From assembly GCF_010820555.1 (NCBI RefSeq), contig NZ_JAAIKD010000001.1, positions 349,885 to 413,884 of the forward strand: DNA of 64,000 nt, in the 5' to 3' direction. The stretch is from Psychroflexus aurantiacus (GTDB taxonomy: Bacteria; Bacteroidota; Bacteroidia; Flavobacteriales; Flavobacteriaceae). The position numbers were made by a program, and so were the translations under genes. Every line of letters begins with the position of its first letter. Position 1 is the stretch's first letter. The notes under the pieces are model-generated. The model was not told the origin of the DNA and made no database searches. It saw only the letters and a program-made list of their open reading frames with translations. This document shows, in pieces, positions 62,228 through 64,000 of the stretch.

Positions 62228-63511
62228 ATGAACGTATTGATACTTGGAAGCGGCGGACGCGAACATACTATAGCACATCAAATTTCAAAAAGTTCAACCT
62301 GCAATAAGCTGTTTGTTGCTCCCGGAAATGCGGGCACTTCCCTTTGCGCTTCAAATCTGCAATTGGATATTCTCAATTTTGAAGAGGTGGCCGAAAGCAT
62401 CAGAAACCATGACATCCAGATGCTTATTGTGGGGCCGGAAGCCCCGCTTGTAGAAGGTATTAAAGATTATTTTGACGAGAGAGAAGAATTTTCAGACTTG
62501 AAAATCATAGGCCCTTCCAAACGCGGCGCCCTGCTGGAAGGAAGTAAGGAACGTGCCAAGCAATTCATGAGAGATCACAGGGTTCCAACAGCAGCCTACC
62601 GAAGTTTTAGCAAAGAAAGTTTGGAAGCCGGAAAGGAATTTTTAAAAACCATGCACCCTCCTTACGTCTTAAAAGCCGACGGACTTGCAGGCGGGAAGGG
62701 AGTTTTGATTTTAAAACATTTGCACGAAGCCCAGGACGAGCTTGAAAATATGCTGACCAACAGCAAATTTGGGAAAGCTTCAGAAAAAGTAGTTATCGAA
62801 GAGTTTTTAAATGGAATTGAGCTTAGTGTGTTTGTGCTCACCGACGGCAAAAATTACCTCATCCTTCCCAATGCTAAAGATTACAAACGCATCGGAGAAG
62901 CCGATACAGGACTTAACACCGGCGGAATGGGCGCTATCTCTCCAGTTCCCTTTGCCGATGCGGCCTTCATGAAAAAAGTAGATGAAAAAATCATTAAGCC
63001 CAGTATTGAGGGGCTTCAGGAAGAAGATATCGACTTCACAGGCTTCTTGTTTATTGGCTTAATGAAAGTGGGTGATGAGCCTTTTGTGGTAGAATATAAC
63101 GTCAGAATGGGTGACCCGGAAACCGAAGTTGTCCTCCCCAGAATAAAAACCGATTTGCTCGAAGTCTTATCCAAAACAGCCGAGGGCCTGATACAGGAGG
63201 TTCAGCTTGAGATAGATGAACAACATGCGGCTACAGTCATGCTTGTGTCTGGGGGTTATCCCGGGACTTACGAAAAGGGCAAAGTGATTTCCGGCCTGGA
63301 TAAGACCGCGGAAGGCGAAGACGTTTTTATCTGTCATGCAGGTACCAGAACAGAAAACGACCAGGTTCTTACAAACGGAGGTCGTGTGATTGCTGTAACT
63401 GCTTTTGGAGATACGTTTCAGGACGCCTTGAAAACGGCTTACAAAAACGTGGATCACATTGATTTTAAGGGGATGTACTACAGAAAAGACTTAGGCCAGG
63501 ACTTAGTCTAA
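62228..63511 (+). CDS. purD: Phosphoribosylamine-glycine ligase
   Basis: A 427-residue ATP-grasp enzyme, second step of purine synthesis, joining phosphoribosylamine and glycine. N-terminal MNVLILGSGGREHTIAHQ, VGPEAPLVEGI, ADGLAGGKGV, NTGGMGAISPVP and the metal-site VEYNVRMGDPETEVVLPR are all present. Its last nine bases overlap the end of the convergent DUF6341 gene. Confidence 0.97.
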   Translation: MNVLILGSGGREHTIAHQISKSSTCNKLFVAPGNAGTSLCASNLQLDILNFEEVAESIRNHDIQMLIVGPEAPLVEGIKDYFDEREEFSDLKIIGPSKRGALLEGSKERAKQFMRDHRVPTAAYRSFSKESLEAGKEFLKTMHPPYVLKADGLAGGKGVLILKHLHEAQDELENMLTNSKFGKASEKVVIEEFLNGIELSVFVLTDGKNYLILPNAKDYKRIGEADTGLNTGGMGAISPVPFADAAFMKKVDEKIIKPSIEGLQEEDIDFTGFLFIGLMKVGDEPFVVEYNVRMGDPETEVVLPRIKTDLLEVLSKTAEGLIQEVQLEIDEQHAATVMLVSGGYPGTYEKGKVISGLDKTAEGEDVFICHAGTRTENDQVLTNGGRVIAVTAFGDTFQDALKTAYKNVDHIDFKGMYYRKDLGQDLV

Positions 63512-63751
63512 GTCTGCATTTTTTCCTAAAAAGGAGTGCGCTTTGACGCTTTTGTTTTCTTCACCGCTTTCATCGAATTTTTTTAACTGCTTCATCCAGT
63601 AAAAAAACGCCACGAAAACAATCAGAACAAATACAAAGTTCAGGGCGTTTGCAGCCCACCAGGAGTCGTCTTGCAGAGCTCTAAGCGCATCCAAAGGGAT
63701 AAATAAAACGTCCTCAAACAAACTTGCAATACCTTGAAAAAAATCCTTCAT
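63503..63751 (-). CDS. DUF6341-like small membrane protein
   Basis: An 82-residue protein with one membrane helix (about 35-52) after an amphipathic start, and the WWAANALNFVFVLIVFVAF and FYWMKQLK stretches typical of flavobacterial DUF6341. A charged tail (KAHSFLGKN) ends it. It overlaps purD convergently by nine bases and is divergent from the DUF6427 gene; these neighbours recur in related genomes. The function is unknown. Confidence 0.8.
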   Translation of the reverse strand: MKDFFQGIASLFEDVLFIPLDALRALQDDSWWAANALNFVFVLIVFVAFFYWMKQLKKFDESGEENKSVKAHSFLGKNADLD

Positions 63752-63797
63752 GACTCTGTTATATTATATTTACTTTGCAAAAGTAATAAAATAGACC

Positions 63798-64000
63798 ATG
63801 CTAACAAGACTTTTTAGTCATTCTAAACCTATTGCTTATGCTATTCTGAGCATTTTATTTGCTATAGCCTTTTGTATTGAAAATTTTTTTTCAACACCCA
63901 TAGACTTAAGCACCGCTTTGGTTTTTGGTAAGCTTGGCATTTTACTGGTGTTTTTACTGCTTGTTTTTCTTCTGAACTTTATAGTGAAACGCAATAAAAT
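63798..64000 (+). CDS. DUF6427-like membrane protein, truncated by window edge
   Basis: The ATG at 63798 opens 67 codons to the window end. Two hydrophobic helices are visible, and the start MLTRLFSHSKPIAYAILSIL resembles DUF6427, a multi-pass membrane protein next to DUF6341 and purD in flavobacteria. The rest lies outside. Confidence 0.7.
   Translation, partial: MLTRLFSHSKPIAYAILSILFAIAFCIENFFSTPIDLSTALVFGKLGILLVFLLLVFLLNFIVKRNK

Overview
The window looks like a chromosomal segment of a member of the Flavobacteriaceae (Bacteroidota), probably marine and near the Gramella/Salegentibacter type, although the genus cannot be fixed from sequence alone. The evidence is moderately AT-rich DNA, four SusC/Oar-style TonB-dependent receptors with carboxypeptidase-like N-terminal domains, type IX secretion proteins (SprE/PorW and PorZ), a GLPGLI protein, DUF5689, DUF5687, DUF6168, DUF6341 and DUF6427 families, an F-type ATP synthase operon without atpD/atpC, and promoters with a Bacteroidota -7 box (TAnnTTTG). 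Most of it is housekeeping chromosome. I saw no phage, transposase, CRISPR array or rRNA.

Layout. 1-4.5 kb: a truncated secreted protein, a sugar nucleotidyltransferase, dUTPase and a polysaccharide flippase, then an outer-membrane barrel gene bracketed by a perfect 32-bp direct repeat. 5-10.5 kb: a DUF5689 surface lipoprotein and TonB receptor, divergent from a secreted endonuclease/phosphatase lipoprotein, followed by a small membrane protein and tRNA-Arg(CCT). 10.9-14.8 kb: a minus-strand operon of a tiny cysteine-rich secreted peptide, a GLPGLI protein and a TonB receptor, with a hairpin after the peptide gene and a candidate small RNA on the opposite strand. 15-18.6 kb: tadA, a TonB energy transducer flanked by REP-like repeats, a 58-bp tandem repeat, and dxs with an apparently near-leaderless promoter. 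18.7-28 kb: a metallophosphoesterase/AlbA_2 pair, a four-repeat lipoprotein with its TonB receptor, and an Oar-like receptor. The last two receptors share an upstream 11-bp direct-repeat box.

28-40.7 kb: M23 peptidase, then (read on the minus strand) sprE, bactofilin, atpZ, DUF6168 and atpBEFHAG, and an ABC ATPase/DUF5687 pair. 40.8-49.5 kb (plus strand): two tandem M14 peptidases of which the first has lost its active site, 3-hydroxyanthranilate dioxygenase with an ALDH7-type dehydrogenase, and fabH-accB-accC. 49.6-64 kb: hemF, a Cys/Met PLP enzyme, an outer-membrane protein, glutamate dehydrogenase, porZ-recO, a DjlA-like J protein, bacilliredoxin, an acyltransferase, an HD hydrolase, pdeM, a CoA-ligase-like protein, purD, DUF6341 and a truncated DUF6427 gene.

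How the parts fit. The envelope theme is strong: four TonB receptors, one TonB, three receptor-associated secreted proteins or lipoproteins, two T9SS components and several barrels. The least explained pieces, and the best candidates for something undescribed, are the Cys-peptide/GLPGLI/receptor operon with its hairpins, the M14 enzyme/pseudoenzyme pair with a reversed HxxE motif, and the shared direct-repeat box in front of two receptor genes.
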